From assembly GCA_018648265.1 (NCBI GenBank), contig JABGRN010000006.1, forward strand, positions 44,845-108,844: a stretch of 64,000 nt of DNA. The letters run 5' to 3'. This document shows, piece after piece, positions 19,156-28,680 of the stretch. A model generated the notes under the pieces. The model made no database searches, was not told the origin of the DNA, and was given only the letters and a program-made list of their open reading frames with translations. Numbering within the stretch: the stretch's first letter is position 1; the number at the start of each line of letters is the position of its first letter. The translations under genes were made by a program, and so were the position numbers. The stretch is from Prolixibacteraceae bacterium (GTDB taxonomy: Bacteria; Bacteroidota; Bacteroidia; Bacteroidales; Prolixibacteraceae).

Positions 19156-20730
19156 CTATTGCTTTCTTATGGGTTCAAATTGAATATTTTTATCTTTTTG
19201 CTGAATAATATGAACTTTAAAATCGGGATTTTCTTTTTGAAAATCTTCTCGAATGTGGCCACCACGACTTTCTTCGCGTTTAAGTGCCGCCCTGGCAATC
19301 AGTAAACAAATGTCAGCATTGTTTTTAATTTTGCACAAGTTGTAATTATCTGTACAATTGTTAAATTCATTTTTGATTTTTTCAATTTCAGTAATTGCAT
19401 ATTCCAGCCCTTTTTTGTCGCGTACAATTCCCACATAATTATTCATAATTGTGGCAATCCGATTTTTCTTCTCCAGAAAAATCATCTCATTTTCAGTATC
19501 TAATTTGAATATTGGAGAATTGAAATCGAAATTTTTATCTTGTTTAATATTTCCGGCAGCAATTCCCGATCTTTTCCCGAAAACGAGACATTCAAGTAAG
19601 GAATTACTAGCTATTCGGTTAGCTCCCATCACACCTGTTGAAGCAACTTCTCCGGCTGCAAAAAGATTCTCCACACTTGTCTGGCCATGCAAATCGGTTT
19701 TAATTCCGCCAACAGTATAATGAGAAGCAGGTGCAACCGGAACATTATCTTTGGTGAGGTCAAAACCAAACTCTTGCAGTTTACTGTAAATATGAGAAAA
19801 ACGATGTTTTATAACTTCTGCATCCAAATGTTTGAGGCTGAGGAAAACATGTCCTGATTTGGATTTTTGTATCTCCTTGAAAATTGCAAACGAAACCACA
19901 TCGCGTGGAGCAAGCTCGGCAAGCGGATGTAATTTAGTCATAAAACGCTCACCCTCTTCGTTAATCAGGTAGGCTCCTTCGCCGCGTACCGCTTCTGAAA
20001 TAAGGAATGCATCTTTCTCCTCCAAATGTAAAGCGGTTGGGTGAAATTGTATAAATTCCATATCAGACATTTGGGTTCCGGCATGAAAACCCAGAGCATA
20101 ACCATCGCCGGTTGCTGTGTGAGGATTAGTTGTGCGTAAATAGATTCGTGCCAGCCCACCGGTTGCAATTACCGTAGCTTTTGCTTTGAAAATATAATTT
20201 TTTTGTGTTTTAAACTCCAGTGCCTGAACACCATAACATCTATTGTTTTTAACAAGAATGTCAACAACAGTCGTGTTTTCAAACGATACAATGTTACTTT
20301 TTTCCAATACCCTGTTTAAAACAAATTGTGTTAATACTTTCCCGGTTGCATCTCCTCCTGCATGTAAAATCCTGCGCTTTTTGTGCCCACCCTCCAGACC
20401 AAGAATAATTTCACCGTCTTTTCTATCGAAAGGCATTCCCTTTTTTATAAGATCAGAAACACATTCAATTCCTTCGTTAACCAAAATTTCGAGAGCATCG
20501 TAATCGCATAGGTCACGACCCGCTGTCATTGAATCTTCCATGTGCAGTTTTGGTGAGTCGCCTTCATCGATAGCAGCCGCAATTCCACCCTGGGCATTGT
20601 ACGAATTACTAATATCTAACCCTGATTTGGAAATTATTGCAACTTTACCGTACTCAGAGGCATGAAATGCAGTTATTAAACCGGCTAGCCCGCTACCAAT
20701 TACAACAGTGTCAAATTCAAGCACTTGCAT
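19156..20730 (-). CDS. nadB: L-aspartate oxidase
   Basis: FAD enzyme oxidising aspartate to iminoaspartate, the first step of de novo NAD synthesis. The N-terminal dinucleotide-binding motif VVIGSGLAGL, the NAQGGIAAAIDEGDS loop, GDGYALGFHAGTQMSDMEFIQFHPTA and the active-site region HYTVGGIKTD are present, as is the C-terminal helical domain (about 420-524). It is the first gene of the minus-strand run, behind a promoter-like element. The N-terminal Cys of some relatives is not seen here. Confidence 0.96.
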   Translation of the reverse strand: MQVLEFDTVVIGSGLAGLITAFHASEYGKVAIISKSGLDISNSYNAQGGIAAAIDEGDSPKLHMEDSMTAGRDLCDYDALEILVNEGIECVSDLIKKGMPFDRKDGEIILGLEGGHKKRRILHAGGDATGKVLTQFVLNRVLEKSNIVSFENTTVVDILVKNNRCYGVQALEFKTQKNYIFKAKATVIATGGLARIYLRTTNPHTATGDGYALGFHAGTQMSDMEFIQFHPTALHLEEKDAFLISEAVRGEGAYLINEEGERFMTKLHPLAELAPRDVVSFAIFKEIQKSKSGHVFLSLKHLDAEVIKHRFSHIYSKLQEFGFDLTKDNVPVAPASHYTVGGIKTDLHGQTSVENLFAAGEVASTGVMGANRIASNSLLECLVFGKRSGIAAGNIKQDKNFDFNSPIFKLDTENEMIFLEKKNRIATIMNNYVGIVRDKKGLEYAITEIEKIKNEFNNCTDNYNLCKIKNNADICLLIARAALKREESRGGHIREDFQKENPDFKVHIIQQKDKNIQFEPIRKQ

Positions 20731-20756
20731 GAAATCGTGATTTTATAAATGAACGG

Positions 20757-20785
20757 CAAAGTTAGTATTTCTTTTAAGCAATCAA
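20757..20785 (-). promoter_or_regulatory. Candidate promoter of the nadB-to-ppiD operon
   Basis: On the minus strand a TAACTTTG box (20757-20764) is preceded by TTG at 20783-20785 with an 18-base spacer, close to the Bacteroidota housekeeping consensus. The box lies 26 bases before the nadB start. Short intergenic gaps downstream suggest it serves at least seven genes. Confidence 0.6.
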
Positions 20786-20812
20786 TTGAATTATTTTACT
20801 TAAGCAATAATT

Positions 20813-21136
20813 TCAAGGAAGGTAATCTGGGCGGATGGGTGAAAACAATTCGATTAATACCGAATCTTCAATAATATCAACCTCGTGTTCAACATTTTCG
20901 GGAATGCTCCAACTGTCGCCGGCTTCTGCTAAATGCCATTTTTTATCAATTCTAAAATTTAATTTTCCTGAAATTAAATAACCGCTTTGTTCGTACGGGT
21001 GTTTATGAGCCGGTAGTTTGTAACCTCTTTGAAGTTTAAATTCGCAAAGAATTGTTTTTTCTTCGAACGCCAGAGGACGCATTTTAACACCCTCAATTAA
21101 TGGGCGGAAATTACGAGAGTCTTTTTTTGTAAACAT
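20813..21136 (-). CDS. Small cupin-domain protein
   Basis: A 107-residue single-domain cupin. The two metal-binding motifs are visible: KLPAHKHPYEQSGYLISGKLNFRI (His, His, Glu) and GDSWSIPENVEHEV (final His). Such proteins act as small metal-dependent isomerases, dioxygenases or sugar/effector-binding domains; the exact reaction is not known. It is monocistronic, divergent from the RND efflux operon, with 308 bp between them, so it could be regulated with or regulate that operon (inference only). Confidence 0.8.
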   Translation of the reverse strand: MFTKKDSRNFRPLIEGVKMRPLAFEEKTILCEFKLQRGYKLPAHKHPYEQSGYLISGKLNFRIDKKWHLAEAGDSWSIPENVEHEVDIIEDSVLIELFSPIRPDYLP

Positions 21137-21444
21137 GAGAAATTTAGATTTAAAAGTTATTCAAACGAATTAAAGAAAGAATATCGAAAATAGTAAAAAT
21201 AGTGCTGTTTAATAATGAAGTTTAAACCTTGTACCAATTTAATTGTCTTAAAGAAATCTTAAAATACTTGAATAATATTTGATTGATTATTATTTTAAGT
21301 TGAATTAATTTATTCATAATTATTGTGTTAGTGATAAAAATTGTTGATTTTTGCGCGGAAATTTTAGAATCAACTATTCATTCAATCATTTGTTGTTTAG
21401 TTATTAGAATAGAAATCATTTAAAAAATATAGAAAAAATTAACC
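21137..21444. other. AT-rich divergent intergenic region
   Basis: A 308-bp AT-rich spacer between the cupin gene and the RND operon. A TTG/TGATTTTTGC stretch (about 21341-21356) resembles a weak Bacteroidota promoter on the plus strand. No ORF, hairpin or repeat was recognised. Confidence 0.4.
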
Positions 21445-22659
21445 ATGAGTTGGAGAAAAATAACATTTATAATTGTAGCCCTTATTGTTTTATTGGGCGG
21501 CTCAGCAGCACTTTCGCTTTTGTTTGTATCGATGAAACCGGAACCTCCCCGCAAACCTAATGTTGAATTAAAAAGATTAGTAAAAGCTGAAACAGTAGAG
21601 TATAACGAAATTATTTCCTCGGTTGTCGGTGAAGGAGGACACGTTGTTTCAAGTAACGAAGTTACACTGGTTGCCGAAGCTTCAGGAAAAATTGAAAAAG
21701 GTGCTGTTACTTTAAGAAAAGGAACATCATTTAAAGAAGGTCAGTTAATTGCCGAAATTTACAAAGATGAGGTTGAGCTTGCATTAAAAGCAAGAAAAAG
21801 CCGGTTTTTAACCACAATTACAACTCTGTTGCCGGATATTAAAGTTGATTTTCCGGAACAATTAGAAGCTTACGAAATGTTTTTCAGAGCGATTGATATG
21901 GATGAGGAATTACCTCAATTACCAACCAATCAAAATGAAAAGCTAAAAATTTTTCTAGCTAGCCGTAATGTTTTGAGCGAATTTTATGGAATTCAACAAG
22001 ATGAAAAAAGATTGAGCAGGCATTCACTTTTTGCCCCTTTTAACGGAACATTTACTCAGGTAAATTTTGAAGTTGGAGGTTATGTAAACACCGGTGGACA
22101 AATTGCAAAAATGATTCGTACTGATAAATTAGAAGTTGAAGTTCCTGTACCAAATGAACAAAGTAAATGGATTAAAATTGGGGATAAAGTTCAGGTTTAT
22201 TCAAAAACTAATAATTCTGTTCAGCCCGGTGTTGTAATTCGAAAGGCCAATTATATTGATCCAAAATTCCAATCAAGAAGTATTTTCGTAAAAATCCAAA
22301 ATTCAACTGTAAATGAATTATTGACGGGTGAATACAAAAAAGTAATATTTCCCGGGCAAAAAATTAGTGCTGCAATGGAAATTCCCCGAAGTGCAGTTTT
22401 TAATTCAGTCGAAGTATTTGCAATCGTTGATGGGCGTTTGAAAAAGCAAGTAATAAATATTGTTAAAACGAACGAAACCACATTAATTTTTAATGGTTTG
22501 GAAGAAGGGATAAAAATTGTTGTTGAGCCGCTGATAAATGTTCAGGAAAATAGTCCGGTAGGAATTGTTGGAGAAGAGCAACCAAAGTCGGGACAAAAAA
22601 AAGGTGAAGGAAAACCGGGACAAGGAAATCCAAAATCTAAAGAAAAAGCCCAGGCATGA
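21445..22659 (+). CDS. RND efflux periplasmic adaptor (membrane fusion protein)
   Basis: A periplasmic adaptor of 404 residues linking the inner-membrane RND pump to a TolC-type channel. One N-terminal hydrophobic segment (about 7-28) anchors or exports it. The biotinyl-lipoyl-like halves are at about residues 60-105 and 190-215 (APFNGTFTQVNFEVGGYVNTGG), separated by a helical hairpin. A beta-barrel domain (about 215-330) follows. The C-terminal 25 residues are rich in Lys, Gly, Gln and Pro and are probably disordered. The stop overlaps the pump ATG by 4 bp. Confidence 0.92.
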   Translation: MSWRKITFIIVALIVLLGGSAALSLLFVSMKPEPPRKPNVELKRLVKAETVEYNEIISSVVGEGGHVVSSNEVTLVAEASGKIEKGAVTLRKGTSFKEGQLIAEIYKDEVELALKARKSRFLTTITTLLPDIKVDFPEQLEAYEMFFRAIDMDEELPQLPTNQNEKLKIFLASRNVLSEFYGIQQDEKRLSRHSLFAPFNGTFTQVNFEVGGYVNTGGQIAKMIRTDKLEVEVPVPNEQSKWIKIGDKVQVYSKTNNSVQPGVVIRKANYIDPKFQSRSIFVKIQNSTVNELLTGEYKKVIFPGQKISAAMEIPRSAVFNSVEVFAIVDGRLKKQVINIVKTNETTLIFNGLEEGIKIVVEPLINVQENSPVGIVGEEQPKSGQKKGEGKPGQGNPKSKEKAQA

Positions 22660-25600
22660 AGAAGCTAGTTGAAATATTTGTCAGGTTTCCATTTTATGCG
22701 AATCTGACCATTGTCTTTTTGTTGATCGTTGGCGGACTTAGCATGTACTCCATGAAAAAGTCCTTTTTCCCGGAAAGACCTTCACGAATGTTATTTGTAA
22801 GCGTTTCGTACCCGGGAGCTTCTCCTGTGGAAATGGAAGAAGGAGTTACATCCAGAATAGAAGAAGCTGTTCGCGCAATTCCAGGAATATATGAAATTAC
22901 TTCTACTTCGTCAGAAAATAGCTCGAGAGTTACAATTGAAATTATTCCCGGATACGATACCGACGAGGCGCTTATTGAAGTAAAAAATGCGGTGGATGGA
23001 ATTTCATCTTTCCCAACTGCAGCAGAACGACCACTGGTTTTCAAGTCGAGAACTACTTCGCCAGCAATGCGATTGCTTGTAACGGGCGACGTAGATTTAT
23101 TGACTTTAAAAGGATATGCTCAACGAATTGAAGAAGAATTTTTGTCATCTGGTGTTATTAGTCAGGTATCACTCTCCGGATTTCCGGCTCTTGAAATTTC
23201 GGTAGAAGCAAATGAAGAAGACCTGTTAAGATACGGAATTACATTTACGGAATTACAAAATGCCATATCGCAAAATAACCGAGATGTCTCCGGCGGACAA
23301 ATTCGTTCGATGGAAGAGGAGATGCTTATTCGTATGCGCTCTCGAAGTGCAGACCCCAATAAAATAGGAGATATAATTCTTCGGGCAAATCCAGATGGAA
23401 GTGTTATTCGAATTCGCGACATTGCTTTGGTTAAAAAGAAATTTTCCGACACGCCAAATAAAACACTTGAGAAAGGGAAACCATTAATCAGCATTTCGGT
23501 TTCTAAATTAATAACTGAAGATCTTGCAAAAATCGACAAATACGTAAAAGAATATGTAACTGATTTTAATAAAAAGAATCAAGGAATTGAACTGGTAATT
23601 TCCAGATCATATTTAGAGATTCTTGGTAGTCGTTTGGAATTACTTTACCGAAATGGTGGACAAGGTTTATTCCTTGTAGTTTTAATACTTGGATTAATGC
23701 TAAGCACGCGATTGTCGCTTTGGGTAGCCTGGGGAATTCCGGCATCGTTTCTGGCCATGTTTATTGTGGCAAACTGGATGGGGGTTACCATTAACTTAAT
23801 GTCGCTTTTCGGTATGATTCTGGTAATCGGAATTCTTGTTGACGATGGAATTGTTATCGGGGAAAATATTTTTCAGCATTTTGAACGAGGGAAAAGTCCC
23901 ATGCGGGCAGCAGTTGACGGAACAGTGGAAGTAATTCCCGCAGTTGTTACTTCAGTGGCAACTACAATTATTGCTTTCTCTCCACTTATTTTTATTACCG
24001 GCCGAATGGAGATGATGTATGAAATGGCGATAATAGTTATTCTGAGTTTAGCTTTTTCGTTATTCGAAGCCTTTTTTGTACTCCCGGCTCACCTTGGAAA
24101 TAAGCATGTATTGAACCGTAAAGTGCTTCGGGCTAAAGATAAAGGACTCAGAAAATATACCGAACGCTTTTTTACGTGGTTAAGAGATTATGCCTACGAT
24201 CGTGTTTTGCAACTCATTATAAAATGGCGCTACATTGTAATTGGAATTCCGGTAGCAATGATGGTTATAACCGGTGGATTAATTGGTGGACAATTAATAA
24301 AAACCACTTTCTTCCCAAGAATGGAGTTCGATTCGTTCGATATAAATATTGCTTTTACCCCGGGTTCGGGCGAAAGGCAAACAATGGCATACCTTGAACG
24401 ATTTGATAGCATTGTTTGGGTAGTGAATGAGGAACTAAAAGAAGAATACAACGATTCAATTGATATTATTGAGAATAGTACAATTCAACTGGGAACAGGT
24501 TTTGGAGGAGGAGAAAGAGGTGCTCATGCAGGAAGTGTAGGTATTTCGCCTCGCGATTCGGAAGAAACCGGAATTAGCTCTTTTGAAATTATTCAAAAAA
24601 TTAGACAAAAAACAGGACCACTTCCCGAAGCTGAAAAATTCACTATCGGTTCTGCACGAAGACGATTTGGGAACCCGGTTTCAATCGGATTACTCTCCAG
24701 AAACATTGAAGAGTTAGATTTGGGACGTGAATTTCTTTTTGGAAAATTACAGGAATTACCACAATTAAAAGATGTTGTAAATACAAACTCTTTGGGGAAA
24801 CAAGAGATACTTTTAAGTTTAAAACCAAAAGCTTATATGTTGGGCTTTACTGAATCTTCCATTGCAAATCAGGTGCGACAAGCTTTTTATGGCGGACAAG
24901 CGCAGCGCTTGCAGGAAGGGCGCGATGAACTGCGTATTTGGGTACGTTACCCTGCAGAAGGTCGCGAACGTTTGGGGCAAATGGAGAAAATGAAAATTCA
25001 AACTCCTCAAGGGGTTTATCCGCTTACCGAGTTGGTTGATTACGAATTAAAACGTGGCCCAGTTAATATTCAACGCTTTAACAGTAAACGAGAAATGCGT
25101 GTTGATGCTGACCTGATGGATCCGGATGCATCAGTTTCCGATATTTTAGACCAGATTAAAGAAGAGATTATTCCTGAATTAACCATGCTTTATCCGGGAA
25201 TTACTGTTCAGTTTCAAGGTCAGCAAAAGGAAAGTGAAAGAAATATGGCCGATTTAATGATACTTTTCCCAATGGCATTTTTGGCAATTATTTTTATTCT
25301 GATGATTAATTTCAAATCGTTTGAACAGCCCATACTTATTTTAATAATGATTCCGATAGCAATTTTAGGTTCTATTTGGGGACACGGAATTCATGGAAAA
25401 ACATTATCGATGTTGAGTTTGTGGGGAATTATTGCATTAACTGGAGTAATTGTAAATGATGCAGTGGTATTTCTGGCAAAATATAATTTACTGATTGAAA
25501 AAGGGGGGAAAGTTAAGGACTCCATTATTATAGCCGGAAAATCTCGATTACGCCCAATAATTTTAACAACTTTAACTACATCGTTCGGACTGTTTCCTCT

Positions 25601-25859
25601 TATTTTAGAAAAGAGTTTTCAGGCACAATTTTTAATCCCAATGGCAATTTCCTTAGTTTATGGTGTTGCATTTGGAACCATGTTTATTCTGCTTTTCTTC
25701 CCGGCACTTATTCTTGTATTGAATGATTTCAGGAAAGTAATTAGAGAATTATGGCACGGCAGAAAATTTGAGCGCGAAGAAGTCGAAATTGCGTGGATAC
25801 ATGCTCAGCGAAAAATTGATGATAGCATTCAATCAAAAGAAAAAGAATTAAAAAAATGA
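22656..25859 (+). CDS. RND-family efflux pump, inner-membrane permease
   Basis: A proton-driven tripartite efflux pump subunit of 1067 residues, near the standard AcrB/MexB size. TM1 lies near residues 12-30. The N-terminal porter domains (ASPVEMEEGVTSRIEEAV) and the central helices are recognisable, with the TM4 acidic pair in GILVDDGIVIGEN, expected to take part in proton relay. The second half repeats the layout, including GVIVNDAVVFLAKYN. Substrate class (drug or metal) cannot be read safely from the sequence, although the DD pair is more typical of organic-compound pumps. It is coupled to both neighbours by 4-bp overlaps. Confidence 0.94.
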   Translation: MKKLVEIFVRFPFYANLTIVFLLIVGGLSMYSMKKSFFPERPSRMLFVSVSYPGASPVEMEEGVTSRIEEAVRAIPGIYEITSTSSENSSRVTIEIIPGYDTDEALIEVKNAVDGISSFPTAAERPLVFKSRTTSPAMRLLVTGDVDLLTLKGYAQRIEEEFLSSGVISQVSLSGFPALEISVEANEEDLLRYGITFTELQNAISQNNRDVSGGQIRSMEEEMLIRMRSRSADPNKIGDIILRANPDGSVIRIRDIALVKKKFSDTPNKTLEKGKPLISISVSKLITEDLAKIDKYVKEYVTDFNKKNQGIELVISRSYLEILGSRLELLYRNGGQGLFLVVLILGLMLSTRLSLWVAWGIPASFLAMFIVANWMGVTINLMSLFGMILVIGILVDDGIVIGENIFQHFERGKSPMRAAVDGTVEVIPAVVTSVATTIIAFSPLIFITGRMEMMYEMAIIVILSLAFSLFEAFFVLPAHLGNKHVLNRKVLRAKDKGLRKYTERFFTWLRDYAYDRVLQLIIKWRYIVIGIPVAMMVITGGLIGGQLIKTTFFPRMEFDSFDINIAFTPGSGERQTMAYLERFDSIVWVVNEELKEEYNDSIDIIENSTIQLGTGFGGGERGAHAGSVGISPRDSEETGISSFEIIQKIRQKTGPLPEAEKFTIGSARRRFGNPVSIGLLSRNIEELDLGREFLFGKLQELPQLKDVVNTNSLGKQEILLSLKPKAYMLGFTESSIANQVRQAFYGGQAQRLQEGRDELRIWVRYPAEGRERLGQMEKMKIQTPQGVYPLTELVDYELKRGPVNIQRFNSKREMRVDADLMDPDASVSDILDQIKEEIIPELTMLYPGITVQFQGQQKESERNMADLMILFPMAFLAIIFILMINFKSFEQPILILIMIPIAILGSIWGHGIHGKTLSMLSLWGIIALTGVIVNDAVVFLAKYNLLIEKGGKVKDSIIIAGKSRLRPIILTTLTTSFGLFPLILEKSFQAQFLIPMAISLVYGVAFGTMFILLFFPALILVLNDFRKVIRELWHGRKFEREEVEIAWIHAQRKIDDSIQSKEKELKK

Positions 25860-27145
25860 AGACTCAAATAATAGTTTTAATACTACTTGTTTCTGGTTTT
25901 GCAATGCAGGCACAAACTCCTTTGTCGTTAAGCAATGCAATAACTATAGCACTGGAAAATAATTACGATATTCAAATTGTAAAAGAGAACCAGCGAATTT
26001 CCGAGATTAATAACAATTGGGGAACGGCTGGAAGATATCCGTATATAAATCTTTCGGCTGGCGACGATAATTCAGTTAATTTAAATGAACTGGAAAATTT
26101 TACATCCAACCGATTTTCGGCAGGAGCTTCGTTAAGCTGGACTTTGTTCGACGGTTATTCTGTTCGAATTAACAAACAACGATTCGAAGAATTGGAGCAG
26201 CTCTCGAAACAGAATACTGCAATAATGGTTGAAGGAACCATTCAATCGGTAATCTTAGCCTATTACAATGTTTTGCTTCAACAAGAAAAGCTGGAAACAT
26301 TTAAAGAAGTTATGTCGCTTTCTGAAGCTCGTTTCAGGCAGGCAGAAGACCGCAAAGAGTTTGGCACCTTTGTAACTTACGATGTTTTGCAAGCTCAAAA
26401 TGCGTATTTGTCAGACCGCTCGGGATATCTTTTGCAGGAAGTTTCGTATAAAAATTCATTACGCGACCTTACTTATTTAATGGCAGAAAAAGGTGAAGTT
26501 TCTTTTGAGTTAACTGAAAGCTTTGAAGCATTACCAGTTGATTACACTATTTCAGATCTGAAAACTCAGATGTTTGAAAATAATAAGGGATTGCAAAATC
26601 AATACGTAAATCAGCGATTATTAGAAAATGCAGTGGCTTCGGCAAAAAGTACTTTTTCGCCAACTATCGATTTTAGAGGTGGTTTAACCGGAACAAGTGC
26701 ACGAACCAATTTTGCAGAAATGGGTGAAAGCTGGGCAAACTCGGCAAATTTTTATGGTAATTTCACTTTAAGTTATAATCTTTTTAGCGGCGGGAATCGA
26801 AAACGTGCCAGTCAGATTGCGCAAATCGACGAAGAAATTGGGTTGGTTGAAATTGACGATATGAAACATGATTTAACAAACAGCCTGGCAAATTTATACG
26901 AATTTTATCTGGTTAGAAAAGAACTGTTAAATGTAGCCAACGAAAATCTTGAAGCTGCAAAACTCAACATGCAACTTTCGCGCGAAAAATTTGAGTCTGG
27001 TGCAATTAATTCGTTTAATTACAGGGATGTACAAAATATTTACCTAAATGCTGCCCAACGGGAATTAGAAGCCATTTATAATTTTATTGATACACACACC
27101 TCGCTGCTTCGAATGACCGGGGTTATTGTGCAGGAATTTGAGTAA
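25856..27145 (+). CDS. TolC-family outer-membrane efflux channel
   Basis: Outer-membrane channel of the efflux system, 429 residues with a signal peptide (about 1-19, ending MQAQ). Two outer-membrane efflux repeats (about 25-205 and 225-420) have the usual long helices and short barrel strands (SLSWTLFDGYSVR and TLSYNLFSGGNRK, the duplicated LF-GG hairpins). It starts inside the stop of the pump gene (ATGA overlap), completing a three-gene operon. A hairpin lies about 16 bp after its stop. Confidence 0.93.
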   Translation: MKTQIIVLILLVSGFAMQAQTPLSLSNAITIALENNYDIQIVKENQRISEINNNWGTAGRYPYINLSAGDDNSVNLNELENFTSNRFSAGASLSWTLFDGYSVRINKQRFEELEQLSKQNTAIMVEGTIQSVILAYYNVLLQQEKLETFKEVMSLSEARFRQAEDRKEFGTFVTYDVLQAQNAYLSDRSGYLLQEVSYKNSLRDLTYLMAEKGEVSFELTESFEALPVDYTISDLKTQMFENNKGLQNQYVNQRLLENAVASAKSTFSPTIDFRGGLTGTSARTNFAEMGESWANSANFYGNFTLSYNLFSGGNRKRASQIAQIDEEIGLVEIDDMKHDLTNSLANLYEFYLVRKELLNVANENLEAAKLNMQLSREKFESGAINSFNYRDVQNIYLNAAQRELEAIYNFIDTHTSLLRMTGVIVQEFE

Positions 27146-27160
27146 GAAAGAATATTCTTT

Positions 27161-27202
27161 AGGATTCCATCCCTATATATTTAAATATAAGGATGGAATC
27201 CT
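27161..27202. terminator. Hairpin between converging TolC and MBL genes
   Basis: Stem aggattccatcc (27161-27172) with ggatggaatcct (27191-27202), loop of about 18 bases. No long T tract follows on either side, so termination efficiency is uncertain. The stem resembles two other intergenic hairpins at 28768 and 30863. Confidence 0.5.
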
Positions 27203-27215
27203 TACTCAATGAGTA

Positions 27216-28121
27216 TTATTCAATCACCATTAAATCCCGTCCAACAATAACTTCACCGTCGTATTTTTCTGAAATTTCTTTGAGAAGATCTTCCTGTGAA
27301 GCACCCCAAAAAAGCAAGTGATAAAGTACAATTTTACCAGGGTTAGTTTTTGCTGCTAATTCTCCCAATTCATAAGTTGAAGTGTGATTTGCAGCATGGT
27401 ATTTTTTCCAGAATTCATTTTTTATATTCCAACCTGAATAGGAATAAACTTCATGAATTAATATATCTGCACCTTCAGAATATTTTTGAATATTTGCGCA
27501 AGGCCGGGTATCTCCCGAAATAACGATTGTTTTGTCTGGAGTGGTAAATCGAAAACCATAAGCATTTGGCCAACTTCCGTGAATTACTTTAAATGCTTCC
27601 ACTTTTACAAGTGAATCCTCATAAATTAAACCGTCTTCAAAAAACTCGTGGGTGTTAACACGCCAACCTTTATTATTTGCAGGTTCAAGTCCGTACAAAC
27701 GGTATTTTATATCGGCATCGTAGGCATTTAAAATATTATCAGTTAGATTTTTTGTTCCTTCCGGACCATAAACTTCCAGTGGCTCGTCGCGTCCCATTAC
27801 CCATGGAGTAAGCAGCAAATCGGGAAACCCAACAGTATGGTCGGAATGCAGATGTGTTAGAAAAGCAGTTTTTAAATTTTTTGTTGAAAGTGCTTCAATT
27901 TCTCCGCCATAACGCGGCGACATTTTTGCTGCCTGCCTAACCAAGCCCGGACCAAAATCAACAATATACGGAGTTGTACCAACTACAATTGCCACACTCC
28001 CGCCAGAATGTTCGGGATCAGGATTTGGTGTTCCGGTGCCGAGTAAAACAACTTTAGTTTGGGCGAACGAATTTGAGTTAACAAAAAATATTAATAAAAA
28101 ATACCAGGTTCCTAACTTCAT
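27216..28121 (-). CDS. Exported MBL-fold hydrolase (RNase Z/arylsulfatase-like)
   Basis: A metallo-beta-lactamase fold protein with a signal peptide (about 1-21, ending SFAQ), so probably periplasmic rather than a real tRNase Z. Zinc motifs are present: THLHSDHTVG, a later His in FKVIHGSWPN, SGDTRPC with its Asp, and a final His in VLYHLLFWG. The track start at 28151 is inside the antitoxin gene; ATG 28121 gives a clean signal peptide and places the gene 1 nt behind the antitoxin stop. It therefore looks like a third gene of the toxin-antitoxin operon. Substrate unknown. Confidence 0.82.
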   Translation of the reverse strand: MKLGTWYFLLIFFVNSNSFAQTKVVLLGTGTPNPDPEHSGGSVAIVVGTTPYIVDFGPGLVRQAAKMSPRYGGEIEALSTKNLKTAFLTHLHSDHTVGFPDLLLTPWVMGRDEPLEVYGPEGTKNLTDNILNAYDADIKYRLYGLEPANNKGWRVNTHEFFEDGLIYEDSLVKVEAFKVIHGSWPNAYGFRFTTPDKTIVISGDTRPCANIQKYSEGADILIHEVYSYSGWNIKNEFWKKYHAANHTSTYELGELAAKTNPGKIVLYHLLFWGASQEDLLKEISEKYDGEVIVGRDLMVIE

Positions 28122-28122
28122 A

Positions 28123-28401
28123 TTAATCTGCTTTATTAACCAGCCTGCCATTTAAAAATTTATGCAAAATACTTGAAATTAAAGTTTGATAAGGAATCCC
28201 TTCATGGACTGCTTTTCTTTTAATTTCGAGTAAGTCCCTGTTTGAAATTCGGATGTTTATTCTTTTGTCTTTTTTGAGCGTATTTTTTGCAATTTCCCGA
28301 TAAGAATCTATTTCCCCTTCAACATTGGGAATACTATTCCAATCTCCTTTTTCATACGATTCCAAAATTTCCTTTTCTTTTTTATCTAAATTGTCTTTCA
28401 T
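28123..28401 (-). CDS. Predicted antitoxin, CopG/BrnA-like ribbon-helix-helix
   Basis: A 92-residue protein. The N-terminal half is acidic (DNLDKKEKEILESYEKGDW) and probably covers the toxin. The C-terminal half reads like a ribbon-helix-helix DNA-binding domain (RINIRISNRDLLEIKRKAVHEG, then QTLISSILHKF). Overlap of 4 bp with the upstream toxin-like gene and the toxin-first order agree with brnT-brnA type systems. It is expected to neutralise the toxin and repress the shared promoter. The family name is a motif-level judgement. Confidence 0.78.
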   Translation of the reverse strand: MKDNLDKKEKEILESYEKGDWNSIPNVEGEIDSYREIAKNTLKKDKRINIRISNRDLLEIKRKAVHEGIPYQTLISSILHKFLNGRLVNKAD

Positions 28402-28676
28402 TTTGTACTTTCTCCTAAATATTTTTTTGTTGCTTTTCGACTCGGAATTATTGTTTTCAAGAAATATTCCGATCTATTTTTCACAAAAGGTACCAGGTAA
28501 ATGTAATCTTTAAAAAGTATTACAAATATTTGTTGGTTAGAGAAATTTGGACTTGGATTATTAATAATATCCAACAAATTACCTTCACTTACCAAATAAG
28601 TAATATCCTCAAAACAAATTCCTCTGTTCTTTTTTAACCATTCATTTTTTTCTGAATTCCAGTTAAAAACTATCAT
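28398..28676 (-). CDS. Predicted BrnT-like toxin
   Basis: A 92-residue protein with the layout of BrnT-type RNase toxins: a start of the type FNWNSEKNEWLKKNRGICFED, a central strand region, and the end FLKTIIPSRKATKKYL. The N-terminal F-W-D/N-x-x-K-N and C-terminal R-K positions are the visible family marks. The gene order (toxin first, antitoxin overlapping by 4 bp) supports a type II system. It starts only 4 bases after a -7 box, so the mRNA may lack a leader. Confidence 0.75.
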   Translation of the reverse strand: MIVFNWNSEKNEWLKKNRGICFEDITYLVSEGNLLDIINNPSPNFSNQQIFVILFKDYIYLVPFVKNRSEYFLKTIIPSRKATKKYLGESTK

Positions 28677-28680
28677 TCTG

